From positions 1-61,053 of the forward strand of contig JAVXGM010000009.1 of the NCBI GenBank assembly GCA_036657395.1: a stretch of 61,053 bases of DNA, given 5' to 3'. The notes under the pieces were generated by a model. That model ran no database searches, was not told the DNA's origin, and saw only the letters and a list, made by a program, of their open reading frames with translations. This DNA is from JAVXGM01 sp036657395. GTDB taxonomy: Bacteria > Bacillota > Clostridia > Peptostreptococcales > Anaerovoracaceae. Positions 60,338-61,053 of this stretch are shown in pieces (the stretch's first letter is position 1; each line of letters begins with the position of its first letter). The translations under genes and the position numbers were made by a program.

Positions 60338-60348
60338 ATGAAAAATAA
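60211..60348 (+). CDS. Possible small ORF, 45 codons
   Basis: ATG behind AAAGAGGTG, 9 nt upstream. Product MIFIFALFEDELYMKSQMNL... ends in KDYEK and overlaps the next gene by 11 bases in another frame. No family; may be a real leader peptide or chance. Confidence 0.25.
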   Translation: MIFIFALFEDELYMKSQMNLLWQMCLIMKEKYKDENFVGGKDYEK

Positions 60349-61053
60349 ATTAGGAAAAAAACTGCTTGCCTTAATACTTTGTGTACCTTTGCTCTTTAGC
60401 CTGGCATCCCCACTTACTGCCTTTGGGGAAACCCGGGTGTATGGGATATTTATGAATGATAGTGAAACGATTTACAATTGCGATAGCAATGGTCAAAATC
60501 GAGGTACAACCCAAATACCACTTGGAGATGTTACCCATCTTTTTATTGCAAGTGATGTTGATAGAGTATATAACAATAGTAGTATAAATCAGTTTAAAAA
60601 TTTAGTCAGCCTAACCATTCCGCCAAATGTGCGTGTTATTGAAGACACATTTGGAGGATCACCTAAATTAGAAAACATTGACTTTTCCAATGCTACCGGT
60701 CTTGAAGAAATAAATGGAGGTGTATTTTCTGAATGTCCTTCCTTGAGAACGGTTGATATGTCAAAAGCTATAAATTTAAAGAAAACGGGAGGCAGTTATA
60801 ATGTTTCCGGAAAAAATTTTTGGAATTGTGCTAATCTTGAAACTGTAATTTTGCCAAAAAGTTTAAAACGACTTGCTGCGTATATGTTTGAAGGCTGCAA
60901 AAAATTAGCCGATGTGACCTTTGGCTCAAAAATACCACCGGTAATGGTAGGAGCTTCTTTTCAAAACACAAAAGACAAAATAAGAATTCATCTTCCTACC
61001 GGCTCAAATGTGAAAGAATGGGAAACCGCCTTATCGAGATCAGGGGCATCTAA
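60338..61053 (+). CDS. Secreted BspA-type leucine-rich-repeat surface protein, N-terminal part
   Basis: Open to the window end; 238 codons visible. Signal peptide of about 30 residues (KNKLGKKLLALILCVPLLFS, cleaved near AFGE), then BspA-like LRR_5 repeats with the pattern LVSLTIPPNV, LENIDFSNATGLEEINGGVF, LETVILPKSLKRLAAYMFEG and LADVTFGSKIP. Such repeats mediate binding to host or polymer. The RBS GGAGGAAAAG fits the ATG. Its C terminus, wall anchor included, is outside the window. Confidence 0.85.
   Translation, partial: MKNKLGKKLLALILCVPLLFSLASPLTAFGETRVYGIFMNDSETIYNCDSNGQNRGTTQIPLGDVTHLFIASDVDRVYNNSSINQFKNLVSLTIPPNVRVIEDTFGGSPKLENIDFSNATGLEEINGGVFSECPSLRTVDMSKAINLKKTGGSYNVSGKNFWNCANLETVILPKSLKRLAAYMFEGCKKLADVTFGSKIPPVMVGASFQNTKDKIRIHLPTGSNVKEWETALSRSGAS

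Noticed and set aside
1..61053. Possible circular molecule joining the surface-protein tail at the start with the head at the end
   Set aside because: The reading frames do not join: two bases of a codon remain at the end and the open frame at the start also needs two preceding bases, so a direct join shifts the frame. The gene content is chromosomal housekeeping.

Overview
The window is a low-GC chromosomal segment from an anaerobic Gram-positive bacterium of the class Clostridia. Pointers are AGGAGG-type ribosome binding sites, a sortase-type surface protein, dltABCD, a PanG-type ketopantoate reductase gene, a TPP riboswitch in front of thiT, and the oxygen-sensitive 4-hydroxybutyryl-CoA dehydratase pathway. 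The abfD-abfT-abfH set, with abfD agreeing with the Clostridium aminobutyricum enzyme in length (490 residues) and in cluster-ligand positions, suggests a relative of C. aminobutyricum/Anaerovorax (inference, not proven). Most of the window is core metabolism and informational genes. I see no prophage, CRISPR array or complete transposase.

Layout. 1-1166: end of a wall-anchored surface protein. 1273-9574: biotin operon bioY-bioB-bioD-bioA behind a BirA-like operator, flanked by two paralogous membrane c-di-GMP phosphodiesterases (dCache, degenerate GGDEF, intact EAL). 9586-16371: a His/Cys-rich unknown protein, a membrane polysaccharide deacetylase, then dltA-B-C-D and a 53-codon dltX. 16443-22211: DtxR-type regulator with deoD (minus strand), two acyl-CoA synthetases and an LD-carboxypeptidase. 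22386-28319: panG-panB-panC-polA-coaE and tRNA-Leu(GAG). 28403-32462: two-component system, PepSY protein and an L,D-transpeptidase. 32584-40830: dnaE-pfkA-ClC-amidohydrolase and dinB. 40917-44985: small membrane and stress proteins, a MarR-MATE pair behind a 42-bp palindromic operator, and a metallophosphoesterase. 45132-52867: two FAD proteins, gpmI and an addA without addB beside it. 53020-55505: membrane protein, TPP riboswitch-thiT, thiN, NifU-like protein. 55627-59997: 4-hydroxybutyrate operon. 60338-end: start of a BspA-type leucine-rich-repeat surface protein.

How the genes fit together. Cofactor supply is prominent: biotin (uptake plus the last three synthetic steps), pantothenate to CoA (panG-B-C and coaE in one run), and thiamine (thiT, thiN). 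Envelope modification is the second theme: peptidoglycan deacetylase, D-alanylation of teichoic acid, L,D-transpeptidase, LD-carboxypeptidase, and surface proteins at both ends. Energy metabolism is represented by the reduction and dehydration of 4-hydroxybutyrate through its CoA ester toward crotonyl-CoA.

The most unusual signal is a family of four short palindromic repeats of about 42-54 bp (near 10161, 30990, 44053 and 60033). Three of them lie inside the loop of a rho-independent terminator, so that outer stem, repeat and inner hairpin are nested. Two copies have clean 3-bp flanking duplications and TG...CA ends. They look like non-autonomous elements built from IS3-type ends that select terminator loops.
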